From Haladaptatus halobius (GTDB lineage Archaea; Halobacteriota; Halobacteria; Halobacteriales; Haladaptataceae), in assembly GCF_020618475.1 (NCBI RefSeq), contig NZ_CP085335.1, forward strand, positions 2,604,001 through 2,668,000: a stretch of 64,000 bases of DNA, written 5' to 3'. The notes beneath the pieces are model-generated. The model did not search any database, was not told where the DNA came from, and worked only from the letters and a program-made list of their open reading frames with translations. A program made the position numbers and the translations under genes. Shown piece after piece: positions 20,828 through 28,559 of the stretch; position 1 is the stretch's first letter, and each line of letters opens with the position of its first letter.

Positions 20828-21408
20828 TCGGCGGTGACGCGGTCGCTCCGGACGATACCGACCGCGGCGGCGATCTTGAACGCCTCGAAGGGGACGAACG
20901 CCAGCGCCGAGAGCGTGAACGCTTCGGCGAGCGCATAGTTTCCGACGAGCGAGAAACCGACGGTTCCGAAGGTGTAGATGACGGCAGTTCCGGCGAGCAT
21001 CCCCGCGACGAGACGGGGGACGCCCGCCGTCTTCGGATCGTGGAGCGTCAGACCGCCGTGAACCGTCGTGCCGACGACGAACGCGGCGACGGGGTACGAG
21101 AGCAGGTAGCCGCCGGTCAGACCGACCAGTTCGACCAGCCCCGCGGAACCGCCCGCGAAGACCGGCGCACCGACCGCGCCCGCGACAAGGTAGAGGACGA
21201 GCGACGCGCTCCCCCACAGCGGGCCGAGAAAGATACCGGCGAGGAAGACGCCGAGCACCTGCAACGTGACCGGAATTGCGGGAGCGAGCGGATTCGGAAA
21301 CGATACCTGCGCGAACGCGCCGACGACGGCCGCGAACAGCGCGGTACGAGTGATATTGCTTACCGTCTGCTCGCCGACCAGTTCGACCGACCCAGTTTCC
21401 GTTGACAT
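20824..21408 (-). CDS. bioY: Biotin transporter S component BioY
   Basis: A 194-residue BioY, the biotin-binding membrane subunit. Diagnostic segments are FPNPLAPAIPVTLQVLGVFL, GPLWGSASLVLYLVAGAVG, PVFAGGSAGLVELVGLTGGY and a late FEAFKIAAAVGI. About six membrane helices are visible. The ATG at 21408 (MSTETG) is chosen over one at 21435. Gene order bioY-bioM-bioN with 4-base overlaps implies one tightly coupled operon, so the cell imports biotin. Confidence 0.93.
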   Translation of the reverse strand: MSTETGSVELVGEQTVSNITRTALFAAVVGAFAQVSFPNPLAPAIPVTLQVLGVFLAGIFLGPLWGSASLVLYLVAGAVGAPVFAGGSAGLVELVGLTGGYLLSYPVAAFVVGTTVHGGLTLHDPKTAGVPRLVAGMLAGTAVIYTFGTVGFSLVGNYALAEAFTLSALAFVPFEAFKIAAAVGIVRSDRVTAE

Positions 21409-21536
21409 GGCGAAGCGTCGCTCGTCAACCAGCATGATAGCTTCGGTTGACGACCTTGGTTCGTCGAATCATCGCATGGAAAATTTTAGCGCCCGCCCAA
21501 CAGGTTTTTATATGATTCAGGCGTCACAAACGCGCC

Positions 21537-22139
21537 ATGGACAAGAAGACGGAGGAACTTCGAGACATCTTCATGGATGTGACGGACGAAGCGACGGTTA
21601 CGGAAAAACAGGAGGAGACGCATGGGTCGCTCGGCTCGGAGAAGAAGGTGGGCGAGCGACTGCGCGGCGTGGTTGAGGAGATGCGCGAGCGGTACGCCTT
21701 CGATACGGCGCTCTCCGACGAGGAACTTGTGACGGTTGTCCGACACTTCTACGCCGGGGACGACGACGAGGAGATCGCCGACGAACTCGGCGGTGCGGCG
21801 GACGAGAAGACCATCGCGCGGGCGCGGGTCGACCTCCACCTCTTTCGAGAATCGGACGACGACGCCCCGTTCGACGTCGCGGAGTTCCGCGCACTCCTCG
21901 CGGACGACACGCCCACCGCCGAGTGCGCCGAGGAACTCGACGTCGGCGAGTCCACCGTCCGGCGCTACCGGCGCATCGTCGAGGCGAAGGACGCGGCGCG
22001 AACGGTCAACCGGCAGTACACCAACGAGTTCGAGAACATCCTCCAAGACCGCGAGCTCTCCGACCAGATGACGCGGGATATCCAGCAGGACGGGTTGGAC
22101 GACGCGACCGAGGGGATGGAGACGAACGTTTCATTCTAA
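21537..22139 (+). CDS. Cmi4-like conserved haloarchaeal protein
   Basis: A 200-residue acidic protein matching what I remember of 'conditioned medium-induced protein 4' of haloarchaea (MDKKTEELRDIFMDVTDEAT start). The middle contains helix-turn-helix-like segments: DEEIADELGGAADEKTIARARVD and TAECAEELDVGESTVRRYRR, so it may bind nucleic acid. Precise function is unknown. It is divergent from bioY, and strong hairpins follow its stop codon. Confidence 0.7.
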   Translation: MDKKTEELRDIFMDVTDEATVTEKQEETHGSLGSEKKVGERLRGVVEEMRERYAFDTALSDEELVTVVRHFYAGDDDEEIADELGGAADEKTIARARVDLHLFRESDDDAPFDVAEFRALLADDTPTAECAEELDVGESTVRRYRRIVEAKDAARTVNRQYTNEFENILQDRELSDQMTRDIQQDGLDDATEGMETNVSF

Positions 22140-22154
22140 CCGAGCTTTTCGCTA

Positions 22155-22232
22155 CCAGCTTTTTCTGCGGTCGGGTGCCGAAACGAGCGTCACGTGGCGC
22201 TCGTTTCGGTTTGCCTCCCTGGAAAAAGCTGG
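22155..22232. repeat. Nested long inverted repeat
   Basis: The outer arms GAAAAAGCTGG (22222-22232) and its complement CCAGCTTTTTC (22155-22165) enclose a perfect 12-bp inner hairpin, CCGAAACGAGCG (22178-22189) with CGCTCGTTTCGG (22198-22209). It starts 15 bases after a stop codon, so it may act in 3' end formation or be a palindromic repeat. Confidence 0.75.
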
Positions 22233-22273
22233 GCCAAAAGCACTCCTCACCCCCCCTTCGGGGGTTCGTCGGC

Positions 22274-22296
22274 CCGGAAAATCGGAGATTTTCCGG
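22274..22296. repeat. Perfect 10-bp hairpin
   Basis: CCGGAAAATC, loop GGA, GATTTTCCGG. It follows a C7/G5 hairpin (CCCCCCCTTCGGGGG) and precedes repeat copy 2. Confidence 0.7.
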
Positions 22297-22348
22297 TGAG
22301 TAGGCTAGCCTCTGGCGGTTGTGTCACCGGGCGATTTCTGACGGTTGG

Positions 22349-22527
22349 CCTGCTACAGCGTGGCGGCAGGCCTATCAGCCGCTGTTCGGATGCGCGGGGC
22401 GTGTGCCTGAGCCAGCGGTCAGCGAAGGCGCACGCACACCGAGGCGGGATGAGGGCTGCGAGGATGGGCGGCTCCGGCGGTTCGGGCCGCCCGTCCGCAT
22501 GCGGGTGCAGTATCAGCCCTAGCGACT
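22349..22527 (+). repeat. Structured intergenic repeat, copy 2
   Basis: An element of about 179 bp with the same block order as copies 1 and 3: CCTGCTACAGCGTG, CGGCAGGCC, CAGCCGCTG, GGATGCGCGG, GGGATGAGG, CTGCGAGGATGG, CGTCCGCATGCGG and CAGCCCTAGCGA. Hairpin A is GCGTGTGCCT (22399-22408) with AGGCGCACGC (22426-22435); hairpin B is GGGCGGC (22466-22472) with GGCCGCCC about 12 bases on. Both pair with sequences different from copy 3. Confidence 0.78.
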
Positions 22528-22552
22528 AGTATCACCAGCCACAGCGCAACGA

Positions 22553-22720
22553 TCAGTTAACGGCCTCCGGAAACGCGTCGAGTATATCGAGGGCACTGTT
22601 CATGGCATCCGCACCGTATTCGATTCGTTCATCCGCCTCCGCCCGACTCATACCAGGCCCGACCACCCGAACGTCACGCTCCAAGCTGATGTCGGCGACT
22701 ACAACTCTGATTTCGGGCAT
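22553..22720 (-). CDS. Small conserved-looking hypothetical protein
   Basis: A 55-residue acidic protein starting MPEIRVVVADISLERDVRV and ending DAFPEAVN. The start at 22720 is chosen because the 29 residues upstream (Tyr/Cys/His-rich) look non-coding. I do not recognise the family. It has haloarchaeal amino acid use, no membrane segment and no metal motif. Confidence 0.55.
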   Translation of the reverse strand: MPEIRVVVADISLERDVRVVGPGMSRAEADERIEYGADAMNSALDILDAFPEAVN

Positions 22721-22849
22721 AGAACAGGTTGTCGAACGGAATCCGTAATTGAAATGGTTCTCAGATGCGTAATGGGGGAACTGGGTGTAACGACAATAGA
22801 TGGGCACCGACTGCGTCCCGCGACAGTGAAGAATCGATAAACCGAATCG

Positions 22850-24241
22850 CTATTCGACGCCCGACTCGACGCCCTCTTCCACCGTGCTCGCCTCTCTCTG
22901 GGCGTCGTTCAGACGCGTGAGGCGGGCTTTCATGATGCGGGTGTTCTCGACCTGTTCGACGTGGAGGCGAACCCCGTCGTAGTCGATGTTCTCGCCCTCT
23001 TCCACGAGGCGGCCCGCACGGTTGAAGATGAACCCCGCGATGGTCTCGAACTCCTCGCCCTCGGGGAGGTCGATGTCCATCGCCTCGTTCACCTCGTCGA
23101 TGTTGAGTTCGCCGCGGACGATGACTGTGTCGTCGTCGACGTACTCTATCGGCTCTTCTTCCTCGCCTTCGAGGATGTCGCCGACGATCTCCTCGACCAT
23201 GTCCTCCATGGTGATGAGCCCCTCCGTCGTCCCGAACTCGTCGATGACGATTACCATCTGCATGCGGTTTTCCCGCATCTCGGTCAACAGTTCGTCCACG
23301 TTTTTGCTCTCGGGGACGTGGAGCGTGGGCTGAATCAGGTCGCCGAGCTTGAGACCGTCGCCTCCTTCGCCGTAATCCTTCTCGCGGACGAGGTCGCGGA
23401 CGGTGGCGATGCCGATGACGTTGTCCAGACTTCCCTCGTACACCGGCACGCGCTCGTGGCCCGCCTGAACAAGCGTCTCGATTGCCTCGTCTATAGCCGC
23501 GTTCTGGGGAACGGCGGTCATGTCGAGACGCGGGGTCATCACCTCCTTGGCGATGGTGTTGTTGAACCGGAAGATGCGCTGGAGCATCTCGCGTTCGTCC
23601 TCCTCGATAACGCCCTCGCGCTCGCCCGTCTCTATCATGTCCTGAATCTCGTCGCGCGTGACATACGATGTTTCGATGGCCGAGCGCCCGCCAGTGACGC
23701 GGTTGACGAGACGCGTGAGATAATCGAACGTGACGACCAGCGGGAGGAGGAGGTACTCGGAGTATTTGAGCGGTCGAGCGACTCTGAGCGCCCACGACTC
23801 AGTGTTCTCGACCGCGTACGACTTCGGCGCGCTCTCGCCGAACAGCAGGACGAGTGCCGTGATGCCGAACGTGGCGATGGCGACGGCCTGCCCCTGATTG
23901 CCGAGAAAGTACGCGAGCAGACCGGTCGCAATCGAGGACATGGCGATGTTGACGATGTTGTTGCCGACGAGAATCGTCACCAGCAGGCGATGCGGATCGC
24001 TCTTGAGCGCCGCAACCGTCTTCGAACCCTCTACGTCATCTTCGACCAGTGCTTCCACTCGATGCTTTGCGAGCGAAAACATCGCGATCTCGGAGGAGGA
24101 GAAGAACGCCGAGAGTCCGAGCAGAATGACGATAGCCGCAATTCCGCCCCACTGGATGATCGCGTCGGTGATCGTGATGCCGAACAAGCTATCCAGCGGC
24201 GCAGTTTGCGCGAGGATGACCGGTTTCGGAGAGAGTGACAT
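22850..24241 (-). CDS. CNNM/CorC-type transporter protein (DUF21-CBS-CorC_HlyC)
   Basis: A 463-residue membrane protein. Residues 1-190 form a DUF21 domain with about four hydrophobic segments (IVILLGLSAFFSSSEIAMFS, SIATGLLAYFLGNQG, IATFGITALVLLFGESAPKS). A CBS pair follows (MTPRLDMTAVPQNAAIDEA and LIQPTLHVPESKNVDELL) and then a C-terminal CorC_HlyC domain (VDDDTVIVRGELNIDEVNEA). Such proteins are linked to Mg2+/Co2+ homeostasis and are often labelled 'hemolysin'. FSSSEIAMFSLAKHRVEAL matches the DUF21 signature. A transport role is by family. Confidence 0.9.
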   Translation of the reverse strand: MSLSPKPVILAQTAPLDSLFGITITDAIIQWGGIAAIVILLGLSAFFSSSEIAMFSLAKHRVEALVEDDVEGSKTVAALKSDPHRLLVTILVGNNIVNIAMSSIATGLLAYFLGNQGQAVAIATFGITALVLLFGESAPKSYAVENTESWALRVARPLKYSEYLLLPLVVTFDYLTRLVNRVTGGRSAIETSYVTRDEIQDMIETGEREGVIEEDEREMLQRIFRFNNTIAKEVMTPRLDMTAVPQNAAIDEAIETLVQAGHERVPVYEGSLDNVIGIATVRDLVREKDYGEGGDGLKLGDLIQPTLHVPESKNVDELLTEMRENRMQMVIVIDEFGTTEGLITMEDMVEEIVGDILEGEEEEPIEYVDDDTVIVRGELNIDEVNEAMDIDLPEGEEFETIAGFIFNRAGRLVEEGENIDYDGVRLHVEQVENTRIMKARLTRLNDAQREASTVEEGVESGVE

Positions 24242-24357
24242 TCAGTAACCCACCTTGAGCGTCAGCGGGATTAACTCTTTATTCTTTTGCCGTGCCCAAA
24301 AAAGATGGAACTACCGCGAACGAAGCCCTTACGGAAGTTTCGGCCCAAACCTCGCCC

Positions 24358-24633
24358 ATGAGCGCCGAAACGACAGAGACGGCTATCACGCTGTATCGGT
24401 TGCAGGCGTGTCCGTACTGCGAGCGCGTGGTTCGAAAGTTACAGGAGTACGACCTCCTGTACCGGTCGCGGTTCGTTGAACCCGTGCACTCGGAACGGAA
24501 CGTCGTCAAGCGCATCAGCGGGAAGCGAACCGTCCCCGCCATCGTGGACGAGCGGACGGGCGTGACGATGAGCGAGAGCGGGAACATCGTGGAGTATCTC
24601 GACGACACCTACGGACGGGGAGGTGACGAGTGA
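24358..24633 (+). CDS. Glutaredoxin-like protein
   Basis: A 91-residue glutaredoxin/GST-N thioredoxin-fold protein with the dithiol motif in YRLQACPYCERVVRKLQEY (Cys-Pro-Tyr-Cys near residues 16-19), cis-Pro region RTVPAIVDERTG, and C-terminal GNIVEYLDDTYG. Start at 24358 gives MSAETTETAITLY; a longer in-frame start at 24292 is less likely. The stop overlaps the next ATG by one base (TGATG), so it is translationally coupled with the redoxin downstream. Confidence 0.88.
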   Translation: MSAETTETAITLYRLQACPYCERVVRKLQEYDLLYRSRFVEPVHSERNVVKRISGKRTVPAIVDERTGVTMSESGNIVEYLDDTYGRGGDE

Positions 24634-25145
24634 TGGTCGAGTTTGACGTAGTGGAACTCGGCCCGGCGAACCACCCCGAGGTCGGTGAGACGGCACCCGA
24701 CTTCACGCGACCGCTCGTCAACGACGAGTTCTGGGAGGACGCGTCGCTGTCCGACGTGACGGCAGACGGGCCGACCCTCCTCGTCTTTCACAGCATGGAC
24801 GGCGCGTTTCCGGCGACCTACGTCTGGAACGAACTCCGGGAACGCGCATGGGACGACGACCACGACCTGCGAATCGTCGGTCTCTCCATCTCGACGCCGT
24901 ACGAACACAAGACGCTCGTCGAGGAGCGCGGGATAGAGTACCGACTCTTCAGCGACCCGTCGAACGAAGTCGCCGAAAGGTACGGCATCAGTCACGACCT
25001 CGACGGGATGGCGGGCATCAGCGAACCGCGCCCCGCGGTTTTCTTGTTGGACGAAAACCGAACGATCGAATACGCGTGGGTGGCGGCGGAGTGGCCGGAG
25101 TTCCCGGAGTACGACGAAATCGAACGCGCCATCGAAGAGCGATAA
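24633..25145 (+). CDS. Redoxin-domain protein lacking cysteine
   Basis: A 170-residue protein with AhpC/TSA-type layout: VGETAPDFTRPLVNDEFWED, SLSDVTADGPTLLVFHS, then GAFPATYVWNELRERA where peroxiredoxins carry P-x-x-x-T-x-x-C, and later GLSISTPYEHKTLVEERG, LFSDPSNEVAERYGI and PAVFLLDENRTIEYAWV. It contains no cysteine at all, so it cannot act as a Cys-based peroxidase itself. It is coupled to the glutaredoxin upstream. Possible roles are a regulatory or chaperone-like redoxin; unknown. Confidence 0.82.
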   Translation: MVEFDVVELGPANHPEVGETAPDFTRPLVNDEFWEDASLSDVTADGPTLLVFHSMDGAFPATYVWNELRERAWDDDHDLRIVGLSISTPYEHKTLVEERGIEYRLFSDPSNEVAERYGISHDLDGMAGISEPRPAVFLLDENRTIEYAWVAAEWPEFPEYDEIERAIEER

Positions 25146-25348
25146 TCCGAACGGCCCCGTCGGGAGCAGTAACCGCGACGAACGCCCGTCTCGGAAGGGA
25201 TTCCACGGAGACCTCCGATGGACGGCAGACGACCGTAGCTCGAACGACCATTCTCCGATGTATATTTCGACTATCGCGTCTATGTATTCACTATCTATAT
25301 CCTAAAATCCTGTATATAAAGTGTATTTTTATTCTATCTCGAATTCTC

Positions 25349-25357
25349 GTATTATAT
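25349..25357 (+). promoter_or_regulatory. AT-rich promoter before the M23 gene
   Basis: TATTATATTA in a markedly A/T-rich stretch (25250-25375), unlike the neighbouring GC-rich genes. It lies about 10 bases before the ATG at 25363 and about 25 bases before the Tat coding segment. Confidence 0.4.
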
Positions 25358-25374
25358 TAGTCATGAGAGAATAA

Positions 25375-26097
25375 TTTGGCAGACGGAAGTTCCTCAGCGC
25401 ATCAAGTAGTGCAATCACCAGTGCTGCCGGTCTCGCGGCCACGTCCGGTACCTCGGCGACCCACTACACTGGGCTGCCAGTTTACACGACCTCCAATCTC
25501 AGCGTCCGGAACGGTCCGGGCACCAACTACGGCCGTATCGCCGTGGCGGAGCAGTACACCAGGGGCTACATAATCGACGGTCCGGTCAACGCCGACGGCT
25601 ACACGTGGTGGAAGCTCCAGTACAACGGCGACGGCAACAACGGTCGCGTGACCGACTGGTCTGCGGGCAACTGGCTCGCCCACGCCGACTTCTCGTACCC
25701 GGTCATCGGACAGGTGAGTCGGGAGTACCACAGCGGCCATCTCGCGCTCGACATCGCCGCCAACTCGGGGACGCCGGTGGTGGCCTCCCGCGAGGGAACG
25801 GTCGACGTGACCAGATACGAGTCCGGCGGCTGTGGCTACTACATCAAGGTCGGCCACGGTCCTGGATACCAGACCATGTACTGCCACTTCAGCGCCATCC
25901 ACGTCTCTGAAGGCCAGAGCGTCGGTCGTCACCAACACATCGGCGACGTGGGAAGTACCGGCAATTCCACCGGTCCGCACGTCCACTTCACCGTCGAGCA
26001 GAACGGAGCACATCAGTACGTCGCCGGCGACCTCTACGACGAGATAAACGACAAAACGGGTATCGCAAAGAACTACAGCGGCATCGGGACGTTCTGA
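25375..26097 (+). CDS. SH3-like / M23 metallopeptidase domain protein, start damaged
   Basis: The open frame encodes a Tat-like signal (GRRKFLSASSSAITSAAGLA), an SH3_3-like domain (LSVRNGPGTNYGRIAVAEQY) and a C-terminal M23 LytM-like domain with YHSGHLALDIAANSGTPVVA and GPHVHFTVEQNG, i.e. the His and HxH Zn ligands. The only suitable ATG (25363) is followed by AGA GAA TAA, so a stop lies between the ATG and the Arg-Arg motif. The frame is open only from 25375. Either a recent nonsense/indel mutation, a sequencing error, or initiation at the internal GTG 25543 (which would lose the signal and part of the SH3 domain). M23 enzymes normally cut peptidoglycan, which haloarchaea lack, so the target is unclear. 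Confidence 0.65.
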   Translation, partial: FGRRKFLSASSSAITSAAGLAATSGTSATHYTGLPVYTTSNLSVRNGPGTNYGRIAVAEQYTRGYIIDGPVNADGYTWWKLQYNGDGNNGRVTDWSAGNWLAHADFSYPVIGQVSREYHSGHLALDIAANSGTPVVASREGTVDVTRYESGGCGYYIKVGHGPGYQTMYCHFSAIHVSEGQSVGRHQHIGDVGSTGNSTGPHVHFTVEQNGAHQYVAGDLYDEINDKTGIAKNYSGIGTF

Positions 26098-26199
26098 ACT
26101 CGGCGAACTCCGCTTCTTCGCGGTGCCGAGGACGACGGACGAGCCTCGGCCCGTTTCGAGGACGCTACGCTTTTTTCGCTCGCCGGTCGAAGAGGAGGT

Positions 26200-26790
26200 A
26201 TGGACGACCTCGACCGGGCAGTGGCGGCTATCCGAGACGGGAAACTCGTCGTCTATCCCACCGAGACGGTGTACGGTCTCGGAGCCGACGCGCTCGACCC
26301 CGACGCCATCGAGCGAGTGTTCGACGCGAAACGGCGGGCGCGCGAGAAACCGATCTCACTCGCGGTTCCCGATGCGGAGTCAGCACTGTCGTTCGTCCGA
26401 CCGACGGAGCGCGAACGCGAGTTCATGAAGGAGTTTCTGCCCGGCCCTGTGACCATTCTCTGTGAGAAGCGCGATGCGGTTCCGGACGTACTCACCGCTG
26501 GCCGGACGCGCGTCGGCGTCCGAATTCCCGACCAACCGCTCGCGCTGAAGCTCCTCCGGCGCGTTGCGCCGACGCCGCTCACCAGCACGAGCGCGAACGT
26601 GAGCGGGCGAGCGAGCGTGATGCGCGCGGACGACCTCGACGACGAGATTCGAGACGCCGCGACGGTCGTCCTCGACGGAGGGGAGACCGGCGGGACGGGG
26701 AGCACCGTCGTGAACGTCGAGCGCGGCGAGATACTCCGCCGCGGGACGAGCGCAGACGCGATAGAGGCGTGGCTAGCCGCCGAGGAGTGA
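26200..26790 (+). CDS. tsaC: L-threonylcarbamoyladenylate synthase (TsaC/Sua5 family)
   Basis: A 196-residue YrdC-domain protein making threonylcarbamoyl-AMP for t6A modification of tRNA. Motifs are LVVYPTETVYGLGADAL near the N terminus, FDAKRRAREKPISLAV (the K-R binding site), LPGPVTILCEKRD, RTRVGVRIPDQPLALKLL, and TPLTSTSANVSG. GSTVVNVERGEILRRG closes the domain. Length fits the single-domain YrdC/TsaC form without the Sua5 C-terminal domain. Its 3' end overlaps the convergent Cas4-like gene by 18 bp. Confidence 0.93.
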   Translation: MDDLDRAVAAIRDGKLVVYPTETVYGLGADALDPDAIERVFDAKRRAREKPISLAVPDAESALSFVRPTEREREFMKEFLPGPVTILCEKRDAVPDVLTAGRTRVGVRIPDQPLALKLLRRVAPTPLTSTSANVSGRASVMRADDLDDEIRDAATVVLDGGETGGTGSTVVNVERGEILRRGTSADAIEAWLAAEE

Positions 26791-27423
26791 CCGGAGAGTG
26801 CGGGTTTTCACGCCGCACTCGGCCCGATACTCGCAGGCGTCGCACTTCGACTCGTTTTTCAACCGTGGCGGTGGCCCGTCGATGGCTCGAGCGGTGCGGA
26901 CGGTACGGCGGTACGCGGCCTTTCTCCGGACTGACAGCCGAATCTCGCGAACGACGCCATAGGCGGGATACTCCACGAACGCGCGGTCGACCGTTCGTCC
27001 GTGTTCCCACGAGAGCGCCTTCGCGGCGGCGACGGTTCGGACGCTCTGTGGTTCCCAGACGCCCGCTTCCGGTGGCGTTCCGGTGAACACCATCGACGGG
27101 ACAGGCGTTTCGAGGTCGAGCACCTTGTGAACGATACCGCGACAGTCTTTCCCTTCGACGAGTCGCTCGCGGTCGGCGGGGGCGACGAGTTCCGACCACG
27201 CGTCGAGTTCTGCGGCACGGTCGAGGTTCGACCGGAACCGTTCGGGCGAGACGCCGAGCAGGCGAGAGGTGAGGTCGGCGTCGCAGAGCGAATCGTACTC
27301 GAACGCGAGTCGCCGCCGGTCGGCGACGAGGTCGGGAACCTCAATGTCGTCCGTCCGCCGATAGTAGAGCTTTCGCAGGCAGTAAGCGGCGGTTTCGAGT
27401 TCACTGAACGGTATCTTCGACAC
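26773..27423 (-). CDS. Solo Cas4/RecB-like Fe-S protein
   Basis: A 216-residue protein of the Cas4/PD-(D/E)XK type. Four Cys suited to a 4Fe-4S cluster are at the expected ends: one in LETAAYCLRKLYYRR and three in KCDACEYRAECG. The catalytic core is not clear: where Cas4 has G-x-x-D the sequence is RGIVHKVLD, and no convincing E-x-K follows (VWEPQSVRTVAAAKALSWE). So nuclease activity is doubtful. There is no CRISPR array or other cas gene in the window. Convergent overlap of 18 bp with tsaC. Confidence 0.75.
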   Translation of the reverse strand: MSKIPFSELETAAYCLRKLYYRRTDDIEVPDLVADRRRLAFEYDSLCDADLTSRLLGVSPERFRSNLDRAAELDAWSELVAPADRERLVEGKDCRGIVHKVLDLETPVPSMVFTGTPPEAGVWEPQSVRTVAAAKALSWEHGRTVDRAFVEYPAYGVVREIRLSVRRKAAYRRTVRTARAIDGPPPRLKNESKCDACEYRAECGVKTRTLRSLLGG

Positions 27424-27505
27424 CGCGACTCGGTCGCGGGTTCATATATAAATCTCCGGAAGCACGAGGGAAAGCGGCAAGAGTCTGGACAGTCTCTGGT
27501 CGCAC

Positions 27506-28129
27506 ATGAGCGACTTCGATAAGGAAGCCGAGCGGGAGAAACTCCGCCAGCAGTACGAGAAGGACAAGGAGGAGCGGAAATCGACGCAACGGATGAGCGA
27601 GTTGTTGTTGCAGGGGGCGACTATGACGGGAAAACACTGTGACAACTGCGGCGACCCCGTCTTCCGCCAGAACGGAACCGAGTTCTGTCCGACGTGTCAG
27701 GGGGAGGCCGCCACGAAAGCGAGTTCCGAAGAGGCGACTCCCGAAGCGGCGACAGAGATCGAGGTCGAACAAACCGGAGCCGAACCGGAGCCGAGTACGG
27801 AGTCGGACGAGCCCAGTCAGCAACCTGAGCCGCCGCGACAGCCGAGACAAACGCGGCAGCCGCGACGCACACCGCCGAGTCAGACGGGTCAGACGAGAGA
27901 GTCGCAAGGACGGGAAACGCATCAGTCGGAGCCACGGACGGACGCCGCTCGAGACGAAATCGGCGATGCTGACGACCTCGCAGAAGCCCGGGACGCGCTC
28001 CGTCGGAAGTTGACGCGACTCGCGCACGAGGCGGAACAGACGGACGACGTGGGCTACGCCCGCGAACTACTGGCCGCGACGCGTGAAGCGGCGGAGGCGC
28101 TGACGGCGCTCGACCGGGCCAAACGTTAA
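27506..28129 (+). CDS. Sjogren's syndrome/scleroderma autoantigen 1 family protein
   Basis: A 207-residue protein. The N-terminal 60 residues match the archaeal autoantigen p27 family: a charged coiled helix (DFDKEAEREKLRQQYEKDKE), RMSELLLQGATMTGKHC and a zinc ribbon CDNCGDPVFRQNGTEFCPTC. A low-complexity Glu/Pro/Gln/Arg linker (about residues 75-150) follows, then a helical C terminus (EARDALRRKLTRLAHEAE). Function in archaea is not established. Confidence 0.85.
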   Translation: MSDFDKEAEREKLRQQYEKDKEERKSTQRMSELLLQGATMTGKHCDNCGDPVFRQNGTEFCPTCQGEAATKASSEEATPEAATEIEVEQTGAEPEPSTESDEPSQQPEPPRQPRQTRQPRRTPPSQTGQTRESQGRETHQSEPRTDAARDEIGDADDLAEARDALRRKLTRLAHEAEQTDDVGYARELLAATREAAEALTALDRAKR

Positions 28130-28153
28130 GCCCGAACCAACCGACTTCTCGCT

Positions 28154-28546
28154 ATGGACGTTCTCGTGCCTGTCGATGGCTCCGAGTATAGTTTTCGCGC
28201 GCTTCGATTCGCCGCAAACTTCGCCCGAAACTTCGATGCCACGCTTCACGTCGTTCACTTCTCCGACGAAGCGACCGACGCCACCGACGAAATTCTCGCG
28301 CGCGCCCGCAACGTGCTCGACGCGGAAGACGTCGACGCGGAACTGAAACTCTCGGAGGACGTACAACTCGAGTTCCGACCGGGAGACCGCGTCGGTGAGA
28401 ACGTCTTAGAACTGGTGGAAGAGAACGACTACGACCACGTCGTCATGGGCCATCACGGCTCGGGAGCCATCGAACGGGCGATCCTCGGGAGCGCCGCCGA
28501 AACCATCGTGCGTGCCGAAGCGGTTCCGGTGACTATCGTTCCCTGA
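28154..28546 (+). CDS. Universal stress protein, UspA family
   Basis: A 130-residue single-domain Usp. It starts MDVLVPVDGSEYSFRALRFA and ends with the ATP-binding signature GHHGSGAIERAILGSAAETI (G-2x-G-9x-G-S), then VPVTIVP. It is therefore the nucleotide-binding UspA type. It follows the autoantigen-like gene by 24 bp on the same strand. Confidence 0.93.
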   Translation: MDVLVPVDGSEYSFRALRFAANFARNFDATLHVVHFSDEATDATDEILARARNVLDAEDVDAELKLSEDVQLEFRPGDRVGENVLELVEENDYDHVVMGHHGSGAIERAILGSAAETIVRAEAVPVTIVP

Positions 28547-28559
28547 AGAAAGACTACCG

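Larger units (their letters stand above)
22140..22552. other. Hairpin-rich non-coding region with repeat copy 2
   Basis: About 410 bp after the Cmi4-like gene without a gene. It holds a nested hairpin (22155-22232), a C-run/G-run hairpin (22250-22265), a perfect 10-bp hairpin (22274-22296) and structured repeat copy 2 (22349-22527). Confidence 0.65.

Noticed and set aside
22140..22552. Insertion sequence
   Set aside because: No transposase frame on either strand; only hairpins and the repeat.
25376..25573. Open frame of 65 codons starting TTG in the M23 leader region
   Set aside because: It is out of frame with the Tat signal and the M23 domain and has no meaningful product.
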